Shown here piece by piece: positions 11,640-22,812 of a stretch of DNA of 64,000 bases (the first letter of the stretch is position 1; each line of letters opens with the position of its first letter). The notes beneath the pieces are model-generated. The model did not search any database, was not told the DNA's origin, and saw nothing but the letters and a program-made list of their open reading frames with translations. The position numbers and the translations under genes are program-made. This stretch comes from Warburgia ugandensis (lineage: Eukaryota; Streptophyta; Magnoliopsida; Canellales; Canellaceae): the NCBI GenBank assembly GCA_035236585.1, contig CP141132.1, positions 18,451,945 through 18,515,944 of the forward strand, in the 5' to 3' direction.

Positions 11640-12240
11640 TCAGTCAAGTAAAGTTCAGGAAACCATGTTTTGTTAGAAAATCATGAAATTCTTCCTAGTT
11701 TATGAACACATGATTTTCCAAAAATCAAAATATTGACATCAAAATGAATTTCAACAATCAAGAACAAACACTCATGTCTAATTCCATTTTGATCATACAA
11801 ATCTATCTTCCGTTGAAGCTTTGAAACATGCAAATAGAAGAAACATACTAGTTGCTTCAAGTCTAGCAACATGTGTAGAAGACTTATCAAAATCTATCCC
11901 TTCATCTTTGTGAGTATCCTTGAGCTACGAGTCTAAATTCATTCCTAATGACTAAACTAAGTTTAGCAAGTTTCTTTGTGAACACCCACTTAATTCTTAT
12001 AATAGGATGGTCATGGGGTCTAGGGACAAGTCCAAGCACCATTTCTTTCAAATTGGTTTAGTTCTTGTAACAATGCCATAACCAATCGATGTCTATGAGT
12101 GCATCATTTGTGGTTTTGGATTCAATTTTTAACATATATGCAGCAAATTGGTAGAAATTTTTAAGATTTCATCTTGTTCTTACCTCAGTAGATGGATTGC
12201 CAATAACTTGACTTATTGGATGTCCATATGCATACTTTCA
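11640..12240 (-). pseudogene. Reverse transcriptase start (copia), truncated
   Basis: Near 11960-12080 the - strand reads LVPRPHDHPIIRIKWVF then NEFRLVAQGYSQ, the start of the copia RT domain. Homology fades soon after the segment that should lead into the DVKSAFLNG block. I found no YVDD active site before the envelope-like frame at 10888, so most of RT and RNase H is missing. The 11.0-11.6 kb stretch between is AT-rich and non-coding. Confidence 0.75.
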
Positions 12241-13450
12241 GTCCTTTGACATTGGCTTGGGTTGATCATCTAGCTGTTGTTAAGAAGTCACATCATCTTT
12301 TGGAGTGTCCTCTCCATTGATATTGAGCTTCTCCTTTTGTTGAACTAGATCATCATCATTATTTATGCTAGAATGCTTTTTCGAAGAGGAAACATATTTA
12401 TCAAAAACAACATGGGTGGACTCTTAAACTACAATAGTCCTTATATTAAATACTTAACATGCTTTAAATGTTTTACTATGCAAAGAATGACCAAGAAAGA
12501 TTCTTTCATCAGGTTTTGCATCAAACTTACCAAGGTTATCCTTATTCTCGTTCAAAATGAAACATTTGCTACCAAATGCATGAAAGTATGAAAGATTGGG
12601 TTTCCTCCCTTTCTAAATCTTTTAGATGATGTCTTTTTCAAAATGAATGTAATGGTGCATCCATTCTAGACATAGTAGGCTGTATTTACAGTTTCTGCCC
12701 AAAAGTATTTTGACAAACCATTTTCACAAATCATTGTTCTAGCAAGCTTCTTAAGAAATCTATTTTTCCTCTCAACAGTTCCATTTTGCTCAGGAGTCTT
12801 AGGTGCTGAAAAATTATGTTTAATATCATGCTTTTCAAAACATTTTTCAAAATCATGATTTTCAAACTCTCCTTCATTGTCACTTCTAATTGAAGAGATG
12901 GATTAACCTTTTTCATTTTGTGAAGTTCTTTGCAGAGTTCTGAAAATACTTCAAGAGTTTCAATCTTTGTGAGCCTAAAATCTGACATAAGTAAATCTTG
13001 AAAAATCATTCACAACCACTAATTCATATCTCTTACTACCAAGGTTAGATGATTTTGAAGGGCCGAACAAATTTAAGTGCAACATTTGTAAAGGTCCTTT
13101 ATATGAAACTACTTTCTTTGGTTTGAAAGAAATCTTTATTTGCTTACCCTTTTGACAAGCATCATGAAGCTTGTCTTGTCAAAAGAAAGCTTGAGTAGGC
13201 CACCTACGTGATATTTCTTTGAAAGTTTATTCTAGCAATTCATGCTAGTATGACCTAATCTTCTATGCCATAACCATGAATCTTTACTCTTGGAGACAAA
13301 ATATCTTTCGCTTAAACTAAATATCTCATTCAAATGAAACATATACATGTTACCTTCTCTATGACCAAGATGTCTAGTATTCTCATTCATCTTATCAATG
13401 AGTGAGCAAAAAAAATGGTTCAAACTTAACTTCATATTCAATATCACTCT
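12241..13450 (-). pseudogene. Integrase region (copia)
   Basis: At 13232-13447 the - strand has SWLWHRRLGHTSMN, the His-His part of the pre-integrase zinc-binding domain. At 12680-12900 it has SDNEGEFEN, SAPKTPEQNGTVERKNR and KYFWAETVNTAYYV, which carry the catalytic Asp and the PQQNGVVERKNR-like box with the catalytic Glu. Then FHAFGSKCFILNE follows. The wording is closest to SIRE-type elements as I remember them. Frame changes and stops are frequent. Confidence 0.83.
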
Positions 13451-13592
13451 ATCGACTAACTGAAAGTAAATTATGATTCAAACCTTCAACATACTAAACT
13501 TTCTTAGTGCAAGATGGCTGTTTACCTATACCTTTCATCTTGTGTTTTTTAGAACCACCAAATGAGACTAAGCTTCTATCTTTTGGATCCAA

Positions 13593-13880
13593 TTAAAAAA
13601 AAGGGCTTTTATATCCAATCATGTGTTTTGAACACCCACTATCTAGATACCAAAAATTCTTTGAGGCTCGAGATGTATGACCCACCTGCATTGAAAAGGT
13701 GTCTATTTTTAGGTACCTAAACCTGAAGTTTGAGTCCTTTGCAGTTAGTTGCAGTGATAATACTGCCTTTAAAAACCCAAATTTGCTTAATTTTTTGTTT
13801 TCTCCATACATGACATGAAGAGTAGTAAGTAATGTATTTCTTGAAAGTTCCTCTTGAAGAACAACAACTTGGTTTTCCAA
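13593..13880 (-). pseudogene. Aspartic protease region (copia)
   Basis: A 95-residue open stretch ending in NFWYLDSGCSKHMIGYKSPFF. The Asp-Ser-Gly followed by CSKHM is the active-site signature of plant copia proteases. It lies between gag and integrase, as expected in a gag-pol polyprotein. Confidence 0.82.
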
Positions 13881-14011
13881 ATTAGTTTACAAGACAATAA
13901 TATTTTTAAGGATTTATTTATAACTTCATTTTTCTTTTTCAAATTCTTTTTTTCACTAAGCAATAGGAATTTCTCGTTTTTTAGAATAACCTTTTTCTTT
14001 CTTTCAAAAAA

Positions 14012-15040
14012 TCAATGTCTCTTTTCAAGGAATCTCTTCCTTAGAATAAAGAGTTTTCTTAGCAATGTATACTTGTGACAAGTTTTTTCATACTCATGAG
14101 AAAGATTAGCAAATTCATCATCCAATTCATTAAAGATTAAATTAATTACCTCAGTCTCTTGAGCACTTTGATGAATGCTTTTCTTAATTGCCATGAAATA
14201 TAAGTTGGCAGCCCCTTCTTCTTCTTCACTTGAAGAATAAGTCACTTCACTCTTACTCCTTGTGGCAGCAAGAGCTTTCCTCTTCTTGGGAAATGCCTTT
14301 TTATTCTTTTACAATTATGGACAATCAGGTTTGATATATTTAGGCTTCTTATATTCAAAGCATACAATTGTTGTCATGTGACCTTGAGATCACGGGTTCA
14401 AGGCGTGGAATCAGCCTCTTGCAAAATGCAAGGTAAGGCAGCCTATTATAGGCCCTTGTGGTCCGTCCCTTCCTCGGACCCTACATAGGTGGGAGCTTTG
14501 TGCACTAGGGCTGCCCTTTATAGTCAAAGCATACAATTGCCTCCTTTTGGAATTTGGATCCATTCTTAAAGTAGCTTCCTTGAAGAACCTTTGCCTTTCA
14601 TCATGGGCTTTTCCTTAACCATCTTGTTAAACCTCTAGTGAGAAAGGCAACCTCTTCATCACTATCAGTGATAGCATTTTCACTCTCATCTCTATCTACT
14701 TTGAGAGCAATAGACTTGTCTTCTTGTTCTTCTATTCTTGTTATCAACTTGAGCTTTCTTGTGGTCATCTTCATTCCATTCGTTCTTTGGTGTGTAGTGA
14801 GAGACACCGTCAATCAGGACAAAATGGCTTGTGAGGGCCTTCTTCAACCAATCTCCACAGCTCCTAACCTTCAGATTTGATGAAAATCTTCATCCTTGCT
14901 TTCCAATAGCTGTAGTTGGTGCCAACAAAGAATGGTGGCTTATAAGTGGACTGATCTTCTCTGGGATTTGTTCCTGTGACTACTTATTGTACCATTTTGA
15001 AAATTTTTTAGCAAACGAATCTTGAACTCTTTTTGAAAAT
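14012..15040 (-). pseudogene. Gag (copia), deleted and split by a SINE
   Basis: The N-terminal part near 14880-14960 reads YKPPFFVGTNYSYWKARM, the typical start of plant copia gag. It then jumps to DKSIALKVDRDESENAITDS and FLTRGLTRWLRK, normally a few hundred residues further on, so the middle is deleted. The zinc knuckle is at about 14330-14365 (CFEYKKPKYIKPDC) with its second Cys and its Gly-His pair mutated. An Au-like SINE (14371-14523) is inserted just in front of it. The C-terminal acidic and coiled-coil region is 14012-14245. Confidence 0.8.
14371..14523 (+). mobile_element. Au-like SINE, 5'-truncated, in copia gag
   Basis: About 153 bp matching the body and 3' end of Au SINEs. It has the B-box-like GGGTTCAAGGCG, the conserved CTCTTGCAAAATGCAAGG block and CCCTTGTGGTCCG, and ends GGGCTGCCC. 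It is flanked by an identical 16-bp target duplication (14355-14370 and 14524-14539), the mark of LINE-driven insertion. The 5' tRNA-like A-box part is missing. It post-dates the copia element. Confidence 0.93.
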
Positions 15041-15048
15041 GAAGAGTA

Positions 15049-15063
15049 CCTACTCTAATACCA
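15049..15063 (-). other. Primer binding site of copia element
   Basis: On the - strand two bases inside the 5' LTR: TGGTATTAGAGTAGG, resembling the initiator-Met tRNA complement TGGTATCAGAGC with C-to-T decay. Confidence 0.75.
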
Positions 15064-15065
15064 AT

Positions 15066-16459
15066 TGATAGGTCTCGGGGGGTGAAATGGGCCTTAAAAA
15101 CTTTTTCAAAAACTTTTGTAAGAAAATGCTCAAAACAGTAAAGCAAGTTTGAGTAAACTTTGGCACATATGGATAGCTAGACAGAAATTTATAGTGTTTG
15201 GTCTTTCTTAAGGTATTCACTACCTTGGGCTTCCACTAATCTTTGCAAGATTTTCAACACTAATTGACACTGTGCTGGCCACAAACAGAGGACTGGACTT
15301 GTGGCAATTTTAGCCTTCTTACAAACACTTGAAAAACTATCCAAGATAAGAAAGCTACACCACTCTTAAAAATAAAGAATAGGTTGAAGAAGAATCTTTC
15401 TCTTAATACATTTAAACACAAGTACAAAGAATAGAGGGAGAGTTTACACAAACAAAATGAAGAATAGAAAGAAGTAGCACAAAGGCTTAATGAGGCTTGC
15501 TTGAGTAGATAGCTTCTAGTCTTTTTCTTTATTCTCAATGTATATTTTTTTCCCTTTTTTTTTTTTGTCTCCAAATGACTCCTATATATAGTCCTAGTTA
15601 GAAAAGATCCATTGGGAACCAATACTTATCCATTGGAGAGCATCCTTATCCATTCTGGATACAGAAATTCAAATTTAAATTGATAGATGGAAAACTTGGC
15701 CCCTATTTAATTAGCTATTTTACTAATTTACTTGACTAAAATCTATTTGCAGTAAATCCATGTTTTTGCCATTGAAAGCATATCTCCATGTTCTTCATGT
15801 CTAGCCAACTCATTTCAGCCCTGAATTTGAAACCCATGTGGTTTTTCATTTAGTTGACTCAGATATGAAATTAGTTGGCTAATACCTCAAGCTAGCATCC
15901 TGTGGTAAACACTTAGCAGAAACGATTTTCAAAATAATCTACTAAGTTTCAGGAGAAATCATCCTAGTCTTGCTAGAATGAAATAGTTGACTCATTCTCA
16001 AAATACTCTGCTATTTTTCATACGGGAGTCACAACACATGTAAAATCTTCAATTCTTCAATCCAACTTCACTTCTTCAAATAGTCAGCTAAAATTGAGAT
16101 CTTCAAGACTTGGGAGGAACATACAAGATTAGTGGACTAAGAGTGCATGAACCGTCGATTCTTTTTCAGGAAAATCATTCCATTTGTTTCTGTTGTGATC
16201 TAATCTACTCGATTTTCATTTAGTAAACTCAAGTGCATTTTAACAGCCTGCATCTGAATTCTTCTTGTGGTGAAGTCTCATTAGTCGACTAAATTCTAAA
16301 TTTGGTTACTAAAGTTGTGAGACAGACATTTGAAAAACTTCATCCTTTTGATTCTTGTTTGTTTCTAAACAAAAATACACATATGCATGCTTGAGAACAA
16401 GTTGAATCATTTAGAATTGATCTTTTCTTATCATCAAAATATGAAGGCTTGGGTCAACA
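15066..16459 (-). repeat. 5' LTR of copia element
   Basis: Starts TGATAGGTCTC and ends GGGTCAACA; partner of 7655-8977. On the - strand it begins TGTTGACCCAAGCC, a start seen in Sirevirus LTRs. Promoter function would lie here, but no clear TATA box was fixed. Confidence 0.82.
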
Positions 16460-16464
16460 GGGTG

Positions 16465-17946
16465 TATCTATATATTCATGAAGACTGCATATTGATAAAT
16501 ACATATTTAGAATTGGCACTTGATTGGGGGCATGTGAGGTACAAAAAAAGAATATGTTGTTTCTAAAAGGCATGCTTTTCCTTGATTGAGGAGCTTATGA
16601 GGTGATAAAGAAGAAGACTGCTAAATCTTCATGTGTGAACTTTGGCAGCTACCATGAACTCCTTTTCAATACCACTGGGAATTTATATGAACTGTGAAAA
16701 CTACCTCAGGTATTTTGGAGATCTTTATGCAATAGTGGTCTTTGAATTAAGGCCAACTATCAGGACCTGAAGGAGTCTTACTTGATTTGATGTGAGCCAC
16801 TGAGGCAGTAGCTGCAGTACCAAAGTATATAAGCTGCATCATTAGCCAGCTTTGCCATTTTACTTTGTTAAGCATTTCTAAGGGTTTAATTGGATGAACC
16901 TTCCCTTCCCTATTGTATGTGCTATGATAAGTGTTCAGCAAAGTATAGAGTAATGAACTATTTGTTAATTGGACTTCACTACTTGCAGGAAGGCATGGAG
17001 AGTTCTTTAAATTCCATCTTTATTTCAATTGTTTTTTGAGACAAGAGATGTGCTTTACTCCCTTTTCATTTTTGGATCTCAAGGATGGCACTGATTTGAT
17101 GATAGATTTGCAATATTAATCATATTTTCTGATGTTTGAAGCAGTTTCTAAATGTTGTACTTGTATGAGAACTTAGGCATAGGTAAAATCAAGTTATGTT
17201 TATTAACTCAGTTGAATCAAAAGATTTTTTGATTGACTTGGTGGCAAAGCTCATAGTCAGACAAGAACTTGGCAGAAGTAGAACCTAGCTGACTTGGGAG
17301 TCTATGGTTAAGTGGGAATTTCTAAGCTATGGTCTAAAACTGGGACTACAAGGGAGTTGAATATGTAAGTACTGGAAAGTGCAGCGATCTTTGCCTATTG
17401 CTTTGTTATAGAAGGCCCATACTGCAATATCTCAGCAACATTAGTGACTTTTGAACTACGACAGGAATTGCCACACGAATTTCTGCCCCAGTACCTAGTT
17501 TTTATGGTTCTGAAAGACTTAAATGTCGTCACTTTTATGGAGTGCAACCTTGGAACCCATATATCATTAATTTTATGAAGACAGAATCTGTGTCAAAACT
17601 TCTGATAATAGTTAGCTTTTCCTTTTAGAATCCATCTTGTGGAGATTTTCTGAATGCATTTTCTCTTCCTTGTTGGTTTCATTTTGCACATTAGTATATG
17701 CGTCAAGTATTGAATTTATAACAGTATCTAGCTGGAGTATTGCAATGCCATCTTCTATAACTGAGTATATTTTTCCAAGTGTTTCATTATCCATTGAGTT
17801 GAAGCAGTGCCTCATTAAGCTATGCAGCATAATACTCTGCACTTGTCTTTATTTCTGTATCATGATTTCTCTGATTGATCATAAGTGGTTTTCTCCTTCT
17901 TTCCTATTCATTTTTCATTTCCATTTTAAATTATTTTTCCTTGCAG
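16465..17946. other. Non-coding stretch before APRT exon
   Basis: Read as the 3' part of the APRT intron upstream of the penultimate exon. It ends in a T-rich tract and TTCCTTGCAG acceptor at 17937-17946. A 76-residue minus-strand open frame (17612-17842) has varied composition but no family I recognise. No other APRT exon is visible. Confidence 0.6.
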
Positions 17947-18005
17947 AACGTGTTGATGTAAAGGTGGTTGAATGTGCCTGTGTTATTGAATTGCCAGAGC
18001 TAAAG
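17947..18005 (+). CDS. APT1: Adenine phosphoribosyltransferase, penultimate coding exon
   Basis: A 59-bp exon between a strong acceptor (TTCCTTGCAG) and a GTGTGA donor. With one base from the previous exon it encodes ERVDVKVVECACVIELPELK, which matches the plant APRT segment ahead of the C-terminus almost word for word. APRT joins adenine and PRPP to make AMP in the cytosol (purine salvage; also reported to inactivate cytokinin bases). The exon starts in phase 1 and ends in phase 0, the gene structure I recall for Arabidopsis APT genes. Catalytic and PRPP-binding residues are in earlier exons, which are not in the window. The symbol is by similarity of the C-terminus only; other APT paralogues are possible. 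Confidence 0.9.
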
Positions 18006-18687
18006 GTGTGATTTATTCATTCTTCTCTAACAAAATTATTTAGCTTTTTAATTCTAAATAATGGTATGAAATTTAGGCCTATCAATCTCTAGTTCAAGTC
18101 TCGCATACTCAAAAGTTCGAAGTTCAATAATATCCATGCAGAGTTCAGGTAGGCAGGTAATTGTTAAGATTGGGGTTATTGAGTTCATTTTACATGGCTA
18201 GTGTTGATCAGAACTGGTAATCTGGTGGGCCATGGTAATCGGCACACAAGGCCTTCATCCTAGTTCCAGTGAACATTGCATCAGCCAGTTTGCTATGTGC
18301 AAATATCAACTGTTAAGCTTCTGCAGGAAAAATCGATCAAAGAACTGGGATCATCCGACTACACATGAACAGATTTGTGGTGTTTGATGGATCCAATAAT
18401 TTGTGCATAGTACATGTGAGACCATGGGTTGAAATTATCCCTTGGGATCCGTTTGGAAGAAACTAGAAGTTTTTCCTAATGTTCTCATTCTGTTATTGAG
18501 GCTGACCAAATTTAGTTCTCTTTATTTTATATCAAGGCAAGCTAAGGTTTGAAATTTCGAATATATTGTTTTTGCATATATGCAATAGGTTTTATTTGAC
18601 TAGATGATTGACTTTAGATAACCTACATCTATAAATGTGGTTTCCCAGCTAGTGACAGAAAATAAAGGTATGTTATGCATTTCTATC

Positions 18688-19637
18688 CTATGTAGTTGCA
18701 GGCACAAGGCGCACCCAGGCGCAAGGGGTGCGCCTGGCGCCTGAGGCGCCTAGGTGCACCTAGGCCCCTGCCTGAAACATGAGGTGCAAAATTATATTTT
18801 TCTAAATTTTTATTTTCGGAAAAATTGAAAAAAAATAAAAATAAAATACAAAAAAAGCATGAAAAATACATCATACATGAAGATGCAAGCATGGGTAAGC
18901 TATATGTGTGGATAAGAATAGGTATTAAGTAATAAATATAAAAAACAAAAAATTTCTAATTTTTGTAACTTTTATTTTCGGAAAAATTAAGAAAATAACC
19001 CTAAATTACAGAAAAAAAGATGAAAAAATTATCACACATGAAGACACAAGCATGGGAAAGCTATATATGTGAATAGAAATACGTTTCAATGAAGAAATAT
19101 GAAAAAACGAAGACTTTTTTATATTTCCGTAACTGGTTTTTTCAGAAAAACAGCAAAAAACCTAAAAACAAACTCAAATCTAGAGCAAAGAAGTATAAAA
19201 CTCAAAAGGAATGTTTTCTTATACATACATAACTAAAACCCATCAAGATCCATGGAAAATAGTTAACAAAAAACAAAAAAATTGAAAAACCGGTGCTGGT
19301 TTTTACGTTTTTTTACAGAAACTGTAAACAAATGCTAAAATTTGTAAATACACACCTTTTGTTGCTTAGATCTGTGAAAGATCGAAGAGGAATGGTCATT
19401 TTCACCTTCTCAGTAGGTTGGAAGATTGAAATTAGGGTTGGAAGGTGAAAAACGAAAAAAATAAATGATGTTTATACCTTATTGGGTAAGTGGCGCGTGC
19501 CTGGAGTCGGGGGCACATTAGGTGCAAGGCGCAAGTCGCATCCAGGCGCGCAACTAGTCGCTGCGCCTGGGCTAAGTCCAGTCGCATGCCCTGCGCCTTC
19601 TTGCGCCTAGCGACTAGTCGCGCCTGCGACTGCATAG
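18688..19637. mobile_element. hAT-like non-autonomous element, copy B
   Basis: A 950-bp element with a perfect 8-bp target duplication TTTCTATC (18680-18687 and 19638-19645). The ends are CTATGTAGTTGCAGGC on the left and, inverted, CTATGCAGTCGCAGGCGCGA on the right. GC-rich subterminal blocks full of GGCGC/GCGCC repeats flank an AT-rich centre with long A runs. No transposase is encoded. It lies in the APRT intron. The perfect duplication makes this the best copy for defining the family. Confidence 0.93.
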
Positions 19638-21390
19638 TTTCTATCATGTGATTTTTGTATAAGACCCTAAGACAGTATAATAGAATGATTTGTCTTTTAT
19701 ATTATATTCTTTTGGCTATCAGCTGTCTTGAAGGAAATGCTGAAAGTCCTGGCTTATGTTGTTACTTTGACTAATTGATAAACGCTCATATAATATGGCC
19801 AACAAGGAAATCTTTGTATTTAAATCTAGAAATCCAAACTAGAAGTATTTTTTTGGTCGTATCTTTTGATCGTAGAAAAAGTATGATGAAAACTAGAAGC
19901 AGGAATTAATTGCCGTTGAACTCTTTGTTTAGAAAGATTGAGTCATTTGCTTGTAACACTGCAGACTTGGAATTGCTTTCATGTGTCTGATTTTGTAACC
20001 ACTTCATCCTTTTATTTGTCTCAAACAAAGTATCGGAATAATGATTAAATGTCCCTATTTAGCCCAGAAAAGGCCTGGTCTGCAAAATCTGGATAATCAA
20101 AGATGAAGGTAGAACTTATATTTTTGCTTAATACCTTTGGAAAAAAAACGTGCATTCCACATTTCCTTGACAGAGTTTGTTCTCTTGATAATCTTAGTTT
20201 GATTTGTAATGCTTTTGGTACATTGGTGAGTTTATCAGGCCACCGCTTTGTGCTTATATTTCATATTCTTTATCTTCTTGTTTAAAGTATGTAATACTTA
20301 ATTATTTTAAAGTCACACACCTCATGAAAATAGATGGACACCAATATTATGATAGATGACATTGCATGACTAGTATTTGAAGATTAAAATTTCACATGAT
20401 GCATTATTACTGCAGAACTATAGTGCTCTATAATGTAGTTATTTACTTCAGCTAAAAGATAATCATCATCATTAGCATTTCATTTGAGAAACGTGACTTC
20501 TACTTGATTTACACTAGCTGGTGCATGTGCATCTTCCATTTATTTATCTTACCAACATTTTCCAGCCAACCAAGCAAAAGCTTTCTTTCTCTTCATAAGT
20601 TCAATTGATTGTCTGTTTGAAGATGTACTTGAGTAGGCAGGAATCGGCATCTTCTGCTCTTTGTTTCGTGCATTTGCCATGAATTTCATATTGAGATGTT
20701 TAGATAGCGATGCCATCAATCAATATAACAGAAAATAAAAGAGAGAGGTAAACAAGGAGTCAATATCTGATGCTCTTTTAATCGAAGTATGGAGAAAGAC
20801 ACGCAAATATCTACCCTGATATCCTCACCAAAGTTGGGAGGAAAGAGAGCAAACAAGCTCTCATGACAAATTGACAATGCATAACATCTTCAATGAAAAA
20901 TCAGCCTTGCTATGTGATTTGGCCACGCTACTGAAGTGAATAGGGTTTCAAATTTCAATAGAAATGAACAATTATGTTCCCGCCCTTCTAATCTAATCTA
21001 AATGTTTGAAGTTAACCTAATGGCACAGGGAATAGACTTAATGAACTAAAAGGAAACCAAAAACAAAGAGAGAGCTCATCCCCTTTCGCCCAAATAGGTT
21101 TAAGTGATCTGTGTGGCTCTATGTATAGGCCCTGGTCTGTGTTTTTCTGGGATGCTATTGCATGCACTAGGATTTTATGGACTTCCCATCAGTTATGAGC
21201 TTCTCCAACCCTGAAGACATTGATAATTTTACTAAGAATCTGAGTAGCTGTCCCAGTTGCATGAAACCACTTTGTTATTTGCTATAGGTGAGTCACCAGA
21301 TGGAAAGAAACAAGTTAGGTTCCTTCTTCTGGATTGTAATATAAAAAATGAGTCGAACTTAGCCTCTTTTCTGGTGCAACTGAAGAATGA

Positions 21391-21636
21391 TTCTCTATGG
21401 TGCCCATCAATGATGTGAATGTGATACTTTCGATGCTTTCCCAGCTATTTGGATCTCACTCATCCCTCCTGTTCTTGAACAATTTTCTCCAGGTCATGTT
21501 TTCTGATGAATGGTGCTCTATGTTGCCCATCAATGAAATCAAATTGATACTTGTGACGCCTTTCCAGCAATTTGGATTTCACTCAGTCCTCTTCTTGAAC
21601 AATTTTATCTGGATCATGTCTGCTCATGAACTTCAC
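21391..21636. repeat. Two-copy tandem repeat, 123-bp unit
   Basis: Unit 1 (21391-21513) and unit 2 (21514-21636) are diverged tandem copies sharing CTCTATG.TGCCCATCAATGA and TTGAACAATTTT blocks. The unit is 41 codons and a + strand open frame (21397-21693) passes through both, repeating the peptide pattern LFLNNF. I recognise no family, and it lies inside the APRT intron, so it is probably not a gene. Confidence 0.8.
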
Positions 21637-21800
21637 CTGCATCACTTCTCTTTGGTTGAAGTAAATTGGCTGGAGTATACCAAGAACATTTAGTCGAGCT
21701 TTCACAATTCCTCTTTTGGCAATGGAGGCCTTCAGGATTATCCTCTCAGTTTATGATAACCAAACATTTTCGGCAAAGTTTAAACAATTTTATTGTAAGT

Positions 21801-22121
21801 AGAGTCCACACCAGCTGTTGGGACCCACCCCTTGATTTTTGAGTGATCCAACCTGTTCACTGGATTTGCAGCCCTCAAGATGGGTAGCTGCCGAAAATCT
21901 CATGTGATAACTGTGGCTTTGGTAGTTTCTTTTCCCTTGAAATATAGTTGGCATCATGTTTTCTCATAATAGTGTCCATGTTCAGTGGAGAGGGGCCACT
22001 ATAGAGGTTTCCATTGGATGAGATTTTTTGTACCTGCCCATTATGAGGGCTGCAAATCCCATGAATGGGTCGGGTCACTCAAAAATCAAGGGGATGGAGC
22101 CCAATAGGTGGTGTGAACTCC
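21801..22121. mobile_element. Foldback MITE with about 100-bp inverted arms
   Basis: The left arm (21801-21904) and right arm (22016-22121) are inverted copies sharing CCCCTTGATTTTTGAGTGA and GGATTTGCAGCCCTCA. They leave a loop of only about 110 bp. There is no coding sequence. I could not fix a target duplication. MULE- or hAT-derived MITEs look like this, but the class is open. Confidence 0.82.
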
Positions 22122-22427
22122 TTCCACACTTTTCTGGCATAGACTCTTATAGGGACTCTTGTAAATATCTGTGTTTAAGAAATGCAGCCTAGTAGGAAGA
22201 TTATTTTTGCAGCTTATTCTTGGATTTCACATTTCAGTTTGACAACCAAACATCTGCTGAAAAGTTTAACCAAAGATGTTGCAGATCTCATCGTCCGAGC
22301 TTTACTAGGAAGTCGATCTTCAATCTTCTTGGATCCTACTTTGCAACCTTATAATGGAAAACCAGATCTCTCGTTCATCTATTTCCAACCATATGCGTAT
22401 CTTATATTGTTTCTTGAGAAGACGCTT

Positions 22428-22428
<1 letters not shown>

Positions 22429-22503
<75 letters not shown>
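22429..22503. repeat. (CT)n microsatellite
   Basis: About 37 CT units inside the APRT intron. Open frames translating to Leu-Ser or Glu-Arg runs here are artefacts. Confidence 0.97.
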
Positions 22504-22506
<3 letters not shown>

Positions 22507-22812
22507 CACGTGTGCTTGCTTGCTCTTTTTTTTTTGTTCTCTTTTTTCGTGGAATTACTATGGACTATATTTAGAAACAAGTCAAACTCCTCTAATCTTG
22601 AAACTCAGATGATGTCATTCTCGTAGACTTTTTCTTCCAAAGTCATACTGGCAGAACATTTCACCTTCTATATTTTCTTTGTTTGTATCATTGTCTAGAT
22701 AAGATCACAGTTATTTTCACCAGGTCATTTTAATATCTTCCATTAATTTTATGGGATGAAATCTTTGTATTTTTCAATAAAAAACATATTAAGCTTGGGA
22801 ATTTTATTGTTT

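Larger units (their letters stand above)
7655..16459 (-). mobile_element. Ty1/copia retrotransposon, Sirevirus-like, decayed
   Basis: Two long similar LTRs (7655-8977 and 15066-16459) enclose, on the - strand, gag, protease, integrase, the start of reverse transcriptase and then an extra envelope-like frame. That extra frame after pol, the LTR length and the integrase wording point to the Sirevirus (Maximus/SIRE) group. Flanking bases GTGTG (7650-7654) and GGGTG (16460-16464) are a probable target duplication with one mismatch. A primer binding site and a polypurine tract sit at the expected inner edges. Most of RT and all of RNase H are missing, and gag carries a SINE, so it cannot move by itself. 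Confidence 0.88.

Noticed and set aside
11300-11640. Possible third LTR piece in the copia element because of shared GACTAAATT motifs with the LTRs
   Set aside because: Only short AT-rich motifs are shared; no continuous alignment.
17612-17842. A 76-codon minus-strand frame inside the APRT intron
   Set aside because: Composition is protein-like, but no family, start context or splice partner was found.
22182-22626. Open frames on both strands around the CT repeat
   Set aside because: Driven by the (CT)n microsatellite in the APRT intron; no conserved domain and no splice support.
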